From Microbacteriaceae bacterium (lineage in GTDB: Bacteria > Actinomycetota > Actinomycetes > Actinomycetales > Microbacteriaceae): a stretch of DNA of 14,574 bases. Location: contig JAAYAS010000224.1 of assembly GCA_012719255.1 (NCBI GenBank), forward strand, positions 1-14,574, given 5' to 3'. The stretch's first letter is position 1. Every line of letters starts with the position of its first letter. The position numbers and the translations under genes are program-made. Below the pieces are notes generated by a model. That model was not told the origin of the DNA, searched no databases, and saw only the letters and a list, made by a program, of their open reading frames with translations. Positions 1 through 5,574 of this stretch are shown piece after piece.

Positions 1-798
1 GAGCCCTGGCTCGACGCGGCGCTCGAGTCGGCGCAGTTCTCGGGCACCCGCGTCGACGCGACCGCGGGCTTCGACCCCGAGTCGATCCACGACGATCACG
101 GCCACGTGCACGACGACCACGACCACGCCGACGAGGCGCACGACCACGCCGACGAGCCGGCCGACGATCACGCGCACGGCGACCACGCGCACGACGACCA
201 CCACGGCCACGACCACGGCGACGTCGACCCGCACGTGTGGCTCTCGCCCGACTCGGCGAAGCTCATGGTCGAGAACGTCGCCGCCGGTCTCGCCGAGGTC
301 GACGCCGGCAACGCCGCGACCTACGAGCAGAACGCTGAGGCGTACACCGGCAAGCTCCAGCAGGTGCACGAGTGGACCCGCGAGAACATCATGCAGGTCC
401 CGGCCGAGGAGCGCCTCATCGTCACGAACCACGAGGCGATGACGTACTTCAACGAGGAGTACCACGTCACGCAGGTCGGCTCGATCATCCCGAGCTGGGA
501 CGACAACGCCGAGCCGAGCGCCGCGCAGCTCGAGTCGCTCGTGCAGGCGATCGAGGACAACGACGTGAAGGCGATCTTCACCGAGCAGCAGCTCGCCCCC
601 GACACCGCCGAGGCGATCGCCGAGCAGACCGGCGCCAAGGTCTACTCGGGCGACCAGGGCCTCTACACCGATGCGCTCGGCCCGGCCGGCAGCACCGGCG
701 AGACCTACCTCGGCGCCCACATCCACAACGTCACGCAACTCATGGACGCCTGGGGCTACCCGCTCATCGAGGCGCCCGCCGAGCTCGTGCAGCAGTAG
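1..798 (+). CDS. Zinc-type ABC transporter substrate-binding protein, 5'-truncated (ZnuA/AdcA-like)
   Basis: The reading frame is open from base 1, so the N-terminus with its signal peptide and the first metal ligand lies outside the window; 265 residues are visible. The family (periplasmic/lipoprotein cluster A-I binding proteins, ZnuA/TroA-like) captures Zn or Mn outside the cell and delivers it to an ABC-3 permease. Visible residues about 29-75 form a long His/Asp-rich loop (repeated HDH, HADE and HDDHH motifs), typical of zinc rather than manganese binders. It is followed by DPHVWLSP, whose His is the expected second ligand, and VTNHEAMTYF, whose His (visible residue 144) is the expected third. 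The YSGDQGLYTDALGP region near the C-terminus should supply the acidic ligand. The His loop, the downstream ATPase and permeases, and the Zur-like gene all point to zinc. Function is confident; metal specificity is inference. Confidence 0.93.
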   Translation, partial: EPWLDAALESAQFSGTRVDATAGFDPESIHDDHGHVHDDHDHADEAHDHADEPADDHAHGDHAHDDHHGHDHGDVDPHVWLSPDSAKLMVENVAAGLAEVDAGNAATYEQNAEAYTGKLQQVHEWTRENIMQVPAEERLIVTNHEAMTYFNEEYHVTQVGSIIPSWDDNAEPSAAQLESLVQAIEDNDVKAIFTEQQLAPDTAEAIAEQTGAKVYSGDQGLYTDALGPAGSTGETYLGAHIHNVTQLMDAWGYPLIEAPAELVQQ

Positions 799-819
799 CC
801 GGGCGGAGGCGCCCCGAGA

Positions 820-834
820 GCGAATACCATTCGC
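820..834. promoter_or_regulatory. 15-bp inverted repeat, candidate Fur/Zur-family operator
   Basis: GCGAAT-ACC-ATTCGC is a perfect 6-3-6 palindrome in the 73-base gap between the binding-protein gene and the ATPase gene. It can also be read as a 7-1-7 Fur-type box with one mismatch. It is AT-rich relative to its surroundings and sits 38 bases before the ATPase GTG. A Fur/Zur-type regulator is encoded at the end of the same operon. Assignment to Zur is inference; I saw no second copy in the window. Confidence 0.4.
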
Positions 835-871
835 AGCAGGGGAGCCCGACCACCCCGGAGAACAGGTCCTC

Positions 872-1807
872 GTGACACCGTCCGCATCCGAACCCGAGCG
901 CCCCGGCAGCGAGCCGGGGCGTTCGGCCGTGCCCGCCGCATCCGCGCCCGGCACCGCGTCGGCCGACACGTCGGCCGACGTGCCCGACGCCGCTGCCGCC
1001 CCGGCCGCGGCCGCCCCGCTCGTGCGCTTCCGCGGCGTCGACCTCGCCTACGACAGGGCGACCCCGGCCTCGACCGGCGTCGACTTCGAGATCCGCCCGG
1101 GCGAGGCGCTCGCGCTCATCGGCCCGAACGGCGCCGGCAAGTCGACGATCCTCCTCGGCCTGCTCGGCCTCACCACCGTGCTGCGCGGCACCGCCGAGGT
1201 GCTCGGCACGACGCCCCGCCGCGCCGCCCGGCGCATCGGCTACATGCCGCAGGACGACGAGATCGACCCCGAGTTCCCGATCTCGCTGCAGCAGGTCGTG
1301 ATGATGGGCCGCTACCCGCGGCTCGGCCTGTTCCGCTGGCCCGGTCGGGCCGACCGCCGCGCGGTCGCCGAGGCGCTCGAGGTCGTCGGCCTCGCCGACC
1401 ACGCCGACCGCCGCTTCGGCGACCTCTCGGGCGGCCAGCAGCAGCGCGGCCTCATCGCCCGCGCCATCGTCGGCGAGCCCGAGCTGCTGCTGCTCGACGA
1501 GCCGTTCAACGGCCTCGACACGAAGAACCGGCAGGCGCTCATGCGCACGCTGCGGCGGCTGCGCGCCGACGGCATCGGCATCGTCGTGTCGACCCACGAC
1601 CTCGAGCTCGCCGAGCAGGTCTGCTCGCACGCGCTGCTGATGAACCGCGAGCAGGTCGCCTTCGGCCCCGTCTGCGACGTGATCACCCCCGAGTACGTCA
1701 CCGAGACGTTCGGCGAGTCGCACGACCACCACGACACCCACGACGACCTCGTCGCCCACCCGCATCCGATCGTCGGCGTGAACGCGCCGCGCAGGCCGCA
1801 GCCGTGA
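872..1807 (+). CDS. Metal (zinc) ABC transporter ATP-binding protein (ZnuC-like)
   Basis: A 311-residue ABC ATPase that powers metal import with the two following permeases at the cytoplasmic membrane face. Motifs in order: Walker A GPNGAGKS (84-91), Q-loop Gln127 (MPQDDE), signature LSGGQ (185-189), Walker B LLLLDEP (205-211) and H-loop His242. Start GTG 872 is chosen because GGAG lies 11 bases upstream and the codon follows the intergenic palindrome. The first ~50 residues are a low-complexity Ala/Pro/Ser/Thr extension not part of the ABC fold, so a later GTG (for example at 1022) cannot be excluded. The C-terminus carries a His-rich tail (about 283-298, SHDHHDTHDD...HPHP), which may bind metal or be a by-product of the operon's His-rich character. 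Its stop overlaps the next start (GTGA, 1804-1807), implying translational coupling. Confidence 0.93.
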   Translation: MTPSASEPERPGSEPGRSAVPAASAPGTASADTSADVPDAAAAPAAAAPLVRFRGVDLAYDRATPASTGVDFEIRPGEALALIGPNGAGKSTILLGLLGLTTVLRGTAEVLGTTPRRAARRIGYMPQDDEIDPEFPISLQQVVMMGRYPRLGLFRWPGRADRRAVAEALEVVGLADHADRRFGDLSGGQQQRGLIARAIVGEPELLLLDEPFNGLDTKNRQALMRTLRRLRADGIGIVVSTHDLELAEQVCSHALLMNREQVAFGPVCDVITPEYVTETFGESHDHHDTHDDLVAHPHPIVGVNAPRRPQP

Positions 1808-2712
1808 CCGACCTCGCGACGATGCTCTCGGCGCCGTTCATGCAGCAGGCGGTGCTCGCGCTCGTGCTCGTGTCGACGATCGCCGCGTTCGTCGGCGTGC
1901 TGCTCAACCTCCGCGACCTCGAGTTCGTCAGCGACGGCCTCGTGCACGCGGTGTTCCCCGGCGTCGTCATCGGCTTCGTCACCGCCGGCGTCGACGGCGT
2001 CTACCTCGGCGCGATCGTCGCGGCGGTGATCGGCACGGTGCTGCTCACCTTCGCGGCCCGGCGCGGCCTCGGCGAGGATGCGGCGACCGCCGTGCTGCTC
2101 GCCGGCGCCTTCGCGATCGGCATCGTCATCGTCTCGCGCACCACCCGCTACTCGTCGGGCGTCGAGCAGCTGCTGTTCGGGCAGCTGCTCACCGTCGGCC
2201 GCGACGACCTCCTCGCCATCGGCGTGCTCGGCGGCCTCGCCCTGGTCATCGTGCTCGCGACGTGGAAGGAGCAGGTGCTCGTCGCCTTCGACCGCACCGC
2301 CGCCGCGGCGACGGGGATGCGGGTGGTCGTCTACGAGCTCGCCCTCAACCTCGCGATCGCGCTCGTCGTCGTCGCCGCCTCGCGCGCGATCGGCAACCTG
2401 CTCGTGCTCGCGCTGCTCATCGTGCCGGCCGCCGTCGGCCGGCTCGTGTCGCGGCGGCTCGGCGTCGTCGTCGCCGTCGCCCTCGCGGTGCCGGTGCTCA
2501 CCGGGCCGTTCGGCCTCGCGCTCGCCTACTGGCTGTCGGTGGATGCGCGGCTGCAGATCTCGCCGTCGGCGCTCGTCGTGCTCGTGCTCGTCGGCGTCTA
2601 CCTCGTCGTCGCCGCGACGACGACGCTCGGCCGCAGGCTGCGCCGCGACCGCGAGCCGACCGCATCCGAGCCGCCCGCCACCACGAGCCTCGCGGAGGTG
2701 GTGCGACCGTGA
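1804..2712 (+). CDS. Metal ABC transporter permease 1 (ABC-3/ZnuB family)
   Basis: A 302-residue, very hydrophobic protein of the ABC-3 (ZnuB/TroC/MntB) family that forms the membrane channel for Zn or Mn uptake. Recognisable family stretches are LRDLEFVSDGLVHAVFPGVV near residue 35, ending the first helix and leading into the conserved SDGxxHAxxPG segment, then SSGVEQLLFGQLL and GNLLVLALLIVPAAVGRL near the coupling region. Roughly eight hydrophobic segments are visible, followed by a short charged cytoplasmic tail (RRLRRDREPT...). The GTG start overlaps the ATPase stop by 4 bases and has no strong ribosome binding site of its own, so reinitiation is likely. The gene overlaps the second permease by 4 bases. 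Two different permeases suggest a heterodimeric channel. Confidence 0.93.
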   Translation: MTDLATMLSAPFMQQAVLALVLVSTIAAFVGVLLNLRDLEFVSDGLVHAVFPGVVIGFVTAGVDGVYLGAIVAAVIGTVLLTFAARRGLGEDAATAVLLAGAFAIGIVIVSRTTRYSSGVEQLLFGQLLTVGRDDLLAIGVLGGLALVIVLATWKEQVLVAFDRTAAAATGMRVVVYELALNLAIALVVVAASRAIGNLLVLALLIVPAAVGRLVSRRLGVVVAVALAVPVLTGPFGLALAYWLSVDARLQISPSALVVLVLVGVYLVVAATTTLGRRLRRDREPTASEPPATTSLAEVVRP

Positions 2713-3530
2713 GCCTGTTCGACCAGGCGCTCGTCGCGGGCGTGCTCATCGGCCTGCTGTCGGGGCTCGTCGGCACCCTCGTGGTGCTGCGGCGGCGCGC
2801 GTTCTTCACCGTCGCGCTCACGCACGCGACCTTCCCCGGCGGCGTGGTCGCCGCGATCCTCGGCGTGAACATCGTCATCGGCGCGGCCGCGATGGGGCTG
2901 CTGCTCGTCGCGCTCATGCTCGCGCTCGGCCGCATCCGCCGGCAGGGGCGGCAGGTGGCCGCGGGCATCGTGCTCTCGTTCGGCTACGCGCTCGGCATGT
3001 TCCTGCACACGCTGAACCCGCAGCTGCCGACGAAGGTCGAGTCGTTCCTCACCGGCTCGATCCTCGGCCTCAGCACGACGAACCTCCTGCTCATCGTCAT
3101 CGCGCTCGTCGTCACCTCGGCGGTGCTGCTGCTGCTGTGGAAGGAGCTGCTGTTCTCGTCGTTCGACCGGCCCGGCTTCGTCGCCGCCGGCTACCGCGAG
3201 GGCCGCGCCGAGGTGATCTCGCTGCTGCTCATCACCGCGGCGGTCGTCGTGACGATGCCGGCGATCGGTTCGATCCTCGCGATCGCGATGCTCGCGGCAC
3301 CGGCCGCCGCCGCCCGCGCGCTCACCCGCAACGTCGCCTGGATGCTGCCGCTCGCCTGCCTGCTCGGCGCGCTCGCCGCCGTGGTCGGGCTCTACGCCTC
3401 GTTGCGGTTCGACCTCGCCGCGGGTGGCGCGATCGCGCTCGCCGCCGCGGGCATCTTCGTCCTCGCCCGGGTCGCCGGCGCCGCGCGCGAGGCCCTCGCG
3501 CGGCGCGCCGCGGCTAGGGTGGGGGCATGA
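2709..3530 (+). CDS. Metal ABC transporter permease 2 (ABC-3/ZnuB family)
   Basis: A 273-residue ABC-3 family permease and the likely partner of the preceding permease. It opens with MSLFDQALVAGVLIGLLSGLVG, then the family segment RRRAFFTVALTHATFPGGVV, with FLTGSILGLS in mid-protein and AIGSILAIAMLAAPAAAARAL near the coupling helix. About eight hydrophobic segments are visible. The GTG start at 2709 overlaps the previous stop (GTGA) and has GGAGGTG 8 bases upstream (2694-2700). The open frame continues much further upstream, but that part lies inside permease 1 and is Arg-rich low-complexity sequence, so it is not real. The stop overlaps the regulator start by 4 bases (ATGA). Confidence 0.93.
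   Translation: MSLFDQALVAGVLIGLLSGLVGTLVVLRRRAFFTVALTHATFPGGVVAAILGVNIVIGAAAMGLLLVALMLALGRIRRQGRQVAAGIVLSFGYALGMFLHTLNPQLPTKVESFLTGSILGLSTTNLLLIVIALVVTSAVLLLLWKELLFSSFDRPGFVAAGYREGRAEVISLLLITAAVVVTMPAIGSILAIAMLAAPAAAARALTRNVAWMLPLACLLGALAAVVGLYASLRFDLAAGGAIALAAAGIFVLARVAGAAREALARRAAARVGA
3515..3520 (+). promoter_or_regulatory. Possible -10 element (TAGGGT) for the Zur-like gene
   Basis: TAGGGT fits TAnnnT and lies inside the last codons of permease 2, only 6 bases before the regulator ATG. If used, transcription would start at or near the ATG, giving a leaderless message that separates repressor expression from the operon. I see no matching -35 sequence. The G-rich stretch between could equally act as a ribosome binding site. 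Confidence 0.25.
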
Positions 3531-3934
3531 CCGACGACGATGCCGCACCCCAGCGCCGCCGCACCTGGCAGCGCGACGCCGTGCGCGAGGCGCTGCAGCA
3601 GCAGCCCGGTTTCGTCACGGCGCAGGAGCTGCACCGGCTCATCGAGGACGGCGGCCAGCGCATCGGCCTCGCCACCGTCTACCGGGCCCTCGCCGCGCTC
3701 GTCGACGACGACCTCGCCGACACCATTCGCGCCGAGGACGGCGACCGCTACCGCTTCTGCGCCACCGAGGACCACCACCACCACCTGATGTGCCGCCGCT
3801 GCGGCGCGACCGTCGAGATCACCGGCGACGCCGTCGAGCTGTGGGCGGCGCAGATCGCCGCCGAGCACGGCTTCACGCAGGTCACCCACGAGTTCGACGT
3901 GTTCGGGCTCTGCCGCGCCTGCGCCGGCGGCTGA
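3527..3934 (+). CDS. zur: Fur-family transcriptional repressor, probably zinc-sensing Zur
   Basis: A 135-residue Fur-family regulator, the usual family length. The N-terminal winged helix spans about 10-75, with the recognition region RIGLATVYRALAALVDD. It is followed by the His cluster EDHHHH (83-86), the first structural zinc pair C89-x2-C92 (MCRRC), the regulatory stretch HEFDVFG (His121), and the second pair C129-x2-C132. Both CxxC pairs are intact, so the structural zinc site should form. Family members bind palindromic operators when loaded with metal and repress uptake genes. Position at the end of a zinc-type ABC operon, overlapping the permease by 4 bases, favours Zur over Fur or PerR. 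The symbol rests on this context plus motifs. An in-operon repressor implies autoregulation if the 820-834 palindrome is its site. Confidence 0.85.
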   Translation: MTDDDAAPQRRRTWQRDAVREALQQQPGFVTAQELHRLIEDGGQRIGLATVYRALAALVDDDLADTIRAEDGDRYRFCATEDHHHHLMCRRCGATVEITGDAVELWAAQIAAEHGFTQVTHEFDVFGLCRACAGG

Positions 3935-3961
3935 CGCGGCGCGTCCCGGCGCATCCGGGTC

Positions 3962-3990
3962 TTGTGCCGACGCGGCCGCGCGGGTAGGCT
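3962..3990 (+). promoter_or_regulatory. Candidate promoter for rpmB-rpmG-rpsN
   Basis: TTGTGC (3962-3967) and TAGGCT (3985-3990) are separated by 17 bases, a good sigma-70-like arrangement. A start near 3997 would leave a leader of about 130 bases before rpmB. The placement directly after the Zur-like gene separates the ribosomal genes from the uptake operon. Confidence 0.5.
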
Positions 3991-3996
3991 CGATCC

Positions 3997-4128
3997 TTGG
4001 CTCGCTCGGGGGCTCCCTCCCGTCGAGACCGTGCTGGTCGCGGCAACAGTCCCGCCGCCTCCGGCGCAGACAAGAGATCTTGGGCAGCACCATCCGGTGC
4101 TGCGGTAGTGAAGGAGACATCTCTCACC
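3997..4128 (+). promoter_or_regulatory. Structured 5' leader of rpmB, possible cis-regulatory RNA
   Basis: The gap between zur and rpmB contains several self-complementary elements. The clearest is a perfect 8-bp stem, GCAGCACC (4084-4091) with GGTGCTGC (4096-4103), closed by the tetraloop ATCC. AGAGAT (4073-4078) is exactly complementary to ATCTCT (4119-4124), which would enclose both this hairpin and the ribosome binding site AAGGAG (4111-4116). A weaker hairpin GACC-GTGCT-GGTC lies at 4027-4039, and CTCGA (3989-3993) can pair with TCGAG (4023-4027). The layout resembles autoregulated ribosomal-protein leaders, but I do not recognise a named family. Confidence 0.4.
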
Positions 4129-4365
4129 ATGGCAGCCGTCTGCATGGTGACGGGAACCACCCCCGGTTTCGGTCACCAGATTTCCCACTCGCACCGTCGC
4201 ACCAAGCGCCGGTTCGACCCCAACATCCAGAAGAAGACGTACTTCGTGCCGTCGCTCAAGCGCAACGTCACGCTGACCCTCTCGGCCAAGGGCATCAAGG
4301 TCATCGACGCCCGCGGCATCGAGTCGGTCGTCGCCGAACTCCAGAAGAAGGGTGTGAAGCTCTAA
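4129..4365 (+). CDS. rpmB: 50S ribosomal protein L28
   Basis: A 78-residue L28, normal length for the family and part of the large ribosomal subunit. The family pattern is clear: MAAVCMVTGTTPGFGHQISHSHRRTKRRFDPNIQ, then KRNVTLTLSAKGIKVIDARGI (shown here only as landmarks). Only one cysteine (C5) is present and no CxxC pair, so this is the zinc-free C-minus form rather than the zinc-ribbon form. The ATG at 4129 is preceded by AAGGAG (4111-4116) at a rather long 12-base spacing. The open frame upstream of the ATG lies in the non-coding leader. The stop TAA overlaps the rpmG ATG by one base (TAATG). Confidence 0.96.
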   Translation: MAAVCMVTGTTPGFGHQISHSHRRTKRRFDPNIQKKTYFVPSLKRNVTLTLSAKGIKVIDARGIESVVAELQKKGVKL

Positions 4366-4535
4366 TGGCCAAGAAGGGTCAGGACGTTCGCCCGATCATC
4401 AAGCTCCGCTCGACCGCGGGCACCGGGTTCACCTACGTCACCAAGAAGAACCGCCGGAACACCCCGGACCGTCTCGTGCTGAAGAAGTACGACCCGGTGA
4501 TCCGCAAGCACGTCGAGTTCCGAGAGGAGCGCTAG
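4365..4535 (+). CDS. rpmG: 50S ribosomal protein L33
   Basis: A 56-residue L33 of the large subunit, full family length. It begins MAKKGQDVRPIIKLRSTAGT and contains FTYVTKKNRRNTPDRL, the conserved L33 core. There are no cysteines at all, so it is the zinc-independent C-minus type, unlike the four-cysteine L33 of many bacteria. It is tightly coupled to rpmB (1-base overlap of stop and start) and ends 3 bases before rpsN, so the three are one transcript. In Streptomyces and mycobacteria comparable C-minus sets are Zur-controlled; whether that applies here is not shown by the sequence. Confidence 0.96.
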   Translation: MAKKGQDVRPIIKLRSTAGTGFTYVTKKNRRNTPDRLVLKKYDPVIRKHVEFREER

Positions 4536-4538
4536 AAC

Positions 4539-4844
4539 ATGGCGAAGAAGAGCAAGATCGCGAAGAACGAGCAGCGCAAGGAGATCGTCGCCCGCTACGC
4601 GGAGCGCCGCGCGCAGCTGAAGAAGCAGCTCATCGACCCGAACGGCACCGACGAGTCGCGCGAGGAGGCCCGCGTGGCCCTGCAGAAGCTGCCCCGCGAC
4701 GCCTCGCCCGTGCGCGTCCGCAGCCGCGACTCGATCGACGGCCGCCCCCGCGGCGTCCTCTCGCAGTACGGCATCTCGCGCGTCCGCTTCCGCGAGATGG
4801 CGCACCGCGGCGAGCTGCCCGGCATCCGCAAGTCGAGCTGGTAG
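4539..4844 (+). CDS. rpsN: 30S ribosomal protein S14, long zinc-independent form
   Basis: A 101-residue S14 of the small subunit. The length matches the long class; the short zinc-binding class has about 61 residues with two CxxC pairs. No cysteine occurs anywhere in it. Typical features are the basic N-terminus MAKKSKIAKNEQRK, LQKLPRDASPVRVRSRDSIDGRPRG and the conserved C-terminal end YGISRVRFREMAHRGELPGI-RKSSW. The start ATG lies 3 bases after the rpmG stop, with GAGAGGAG just upstream (inside rpmG) as ribosome binding site. It is the last gene before a strong terminator. Whether the genome has a second, zinc-type S14 cannot be told from this window. Confidence 0.96.
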   Translation: MAKKSKIAKNEQRKEIVARYAERRAQLKKQLIDPNGTDESREEARVALQKLPRDASPVRVRSRDSIDGRPRGVLSQYGISRVRFREMAHRGELPGIRKSSW

Positions 4845-4891
4845 TCGCACCGGTCCCGTGACCGAGCCGGAGGCATCCGGGTCGGTCGCCT

Positions 4892-4937
4892 CGAGAACGG
4901 CGGGTCCCCTCATCGGGGGCCCGCCGTTCTCGGTTTT
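4892..4937 (+). terminator. Rho-independent terminator after rpsN
   Basis: GAGAACGGCGGG (4893-4904) pairs perfectly with CCCGCCGTTCTC (4920-4931). The stem extends inward through TCCCC/GGGGG to a 5-base loop (4910-4914), and outward by C4892-G4932, giving about 18 pairs. A short T run (TTTT, 4934-4937) follows. It ends the rpmB-rpmG-rpsN transcript. Confidence 0.88.
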
Positions 4938-4987
4938 CCCGGATGCGGGGAGCGGGTCGGGCGCCGAAGCCGGGAATCCGAGAGGAA

Positions 4988-5009
4988 TTCGGGCGCCGAT
5001 TCGCCCGAA
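4988..5009. repeat. Inverted repeat upstream of the HU gene
   Basis: TTCGGGCG (4988-4995) and CGCCCGAA (5002-5009) form a perfect 8-bp inverted repeat with a 6-base centre, CCGATT. It lies between the rpsN terminator and the HU promoter region, roughly 11 bases before a possible -35 element. It could be an operator or a second weak terminator. The 4845-5139 gap otherwise holds only the terminator, promoter and leader listed separately. Confidence 0.35.
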
Positions 5010-5019
5010 ACCCGCTGAA

Positions 5020-5051
5020 TTGCAGGGATCCAGGCGGGTTGGTGTTAGTTT
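5020..5051 (+). promoter_or_regulatory. Possible promoter of the HU gene
   Basis: TTGCAG (5020-5025) could be a -35 element. The T-rich stretch TGTTAGTTT (5043-5051), unusual in this GC-rich background, could hold the -10; TGTTAG would be spaced 17 bases and TAGTTT 20. The exact -10 cannot be fixed by eye. Downstream, GGTCGG/CCGACC (5080-5096) and GTTGG/CCAAC (5112-5129) could fold in the leader before AGGAGG. Confidence 0.35.
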
Positions 5052-5139
5052 GGCGACGTTGCCGACGCGCCGGAGAACCGGTCGGGGCGACCGACCATTG
5101 CACACGAGCCCGTTGGGCCGACGTCCAACAGGAGGACAC

Positions 5140-5433
5140 ATGGCAGAGAAGAAGCAGACCGTGAACAAGACCGAGCTCGTCGCCGCCATCGCCGCGGAGA
5201 CCGGCCAGAGCCAGGCGACCGTGAACAGCGTCCTCGACGCGCTCTTCCAGCAGTTCGCGACGAACGCCGCCAAGGACATCAAGGTCACGATTCCCGGCTG
5301 GCTCTCGGTCGAGCAGACCCAGCGCGCCGCGCGCGTGGGCCGCAACCCCCGCACCAAGGAGGAGATCCAGATCCCCGCGTCGAAGGGCGTGAAGATCTCG
5401 GCCGGCTCGAAGCTGAAGAACGCCGTCAAGTAG
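5140..5433 (+). CDS. hup: HU family nucleoid DNA-binding protein
   Basis: A 97-residue HU protein, which as a dimer bends and compacts DNA in the nucleoid. Family landmarks are NKTELVAAIAAETGQSQATV in the N-terminal helices, the beta arm with GRNPRTKEEIQIPAS (the conserved RNP in the DNA-intercalating tip), and GVKISAGSKLKNAVK at the end. It has no extended Lys/Ala-rich C-terminal tail, unlike HupB of mycobacteria. The start ATG 5140 has a near-perfect AGGAGG (5130-5135) 4 bases upstream. An open frame extends upstream, but it is interrupted by the terminator and promoter region and shows no family similarity. The gene stands alone between two hairpin terminators. Confidence 0.96.
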   Translation: MAEKKQTVNKTELVAAIAAETGQSQATVNSVLDALFQQFATNAAKDIKVTIPGWLSVEQTQRAARVGRNPRTKEEIQIPASKGVKISAGSKLKNAVK

Positions 5434-5461
5434 TCGCGGCGTCGCGGCAGCGACCGAACCC

Positions 5462-5498
5462 ACGAGGGCCGTCCCCGGTGATCCGGGGCGGCCCTCGT
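5462..5498 (+). terminator. Terminator hairpin after the HU gene
   Basis: ACGAGGGCCG (5462-5471) pairs with CGGCCCTCGT (5489-5498). Inside it, CCCCGG/CCGGGG closes a TGAT loop, with T5472 bulged. The total is about 16 pairs, located 29 bases after the stop. There is no T run after it, as is common in high-GC actinobacteria. Confidence 0.75.
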
Positions 5499-5558
5499 CG
5501 TCGTCGCGCCCCGCACCGCCGGCGGGGCGCGGGCCGGGGCGGCGCCGCGGGGCGGGAG

Positions 5559-5564
5559 TAGGCT
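5559..5564 (+). promoter_or_regulatory. Possible -10 element (TAGGCT) before the CopD/CtaG gene
   Basis: TAGGCT ends 10 bases before the ATG at 5575 and is the same hexamer seen before rpmB and before the MFS gene. GGAGGG (5565-5570) follows at once and would be the ribosome binding site if transcription begins further upstream. No -35 match is evident. Confidence 0.3.
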
Positions 5565-5574
5565 GGAGGGCACC

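Noticed and set aside
29..75. His-rich stretch as a sequencing artefact or simple repeat
   Set aside because: These are visible residue numbers of the binding protein (bases about 85-225). His-rich loops before DPHVW are a normal trait of zinc-binding ABC substrate proteins.
671..871. Longer N-terminus of the ABC ATPase starting at 671
   Set aside because: This would overlap the binding-protein gene by 128 bases in another frame with no family similarity; GTG 872 lies in the gap after that gene.
4084..4103. Transcription terminator between zur and rpmB
   Set aside because: The hairpin has no T run, lies downstream of the likely rpmB promoter and sits just before the rpmB ribosome binding site, so a leader structure is more plausible. 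Attenuation remains possible.
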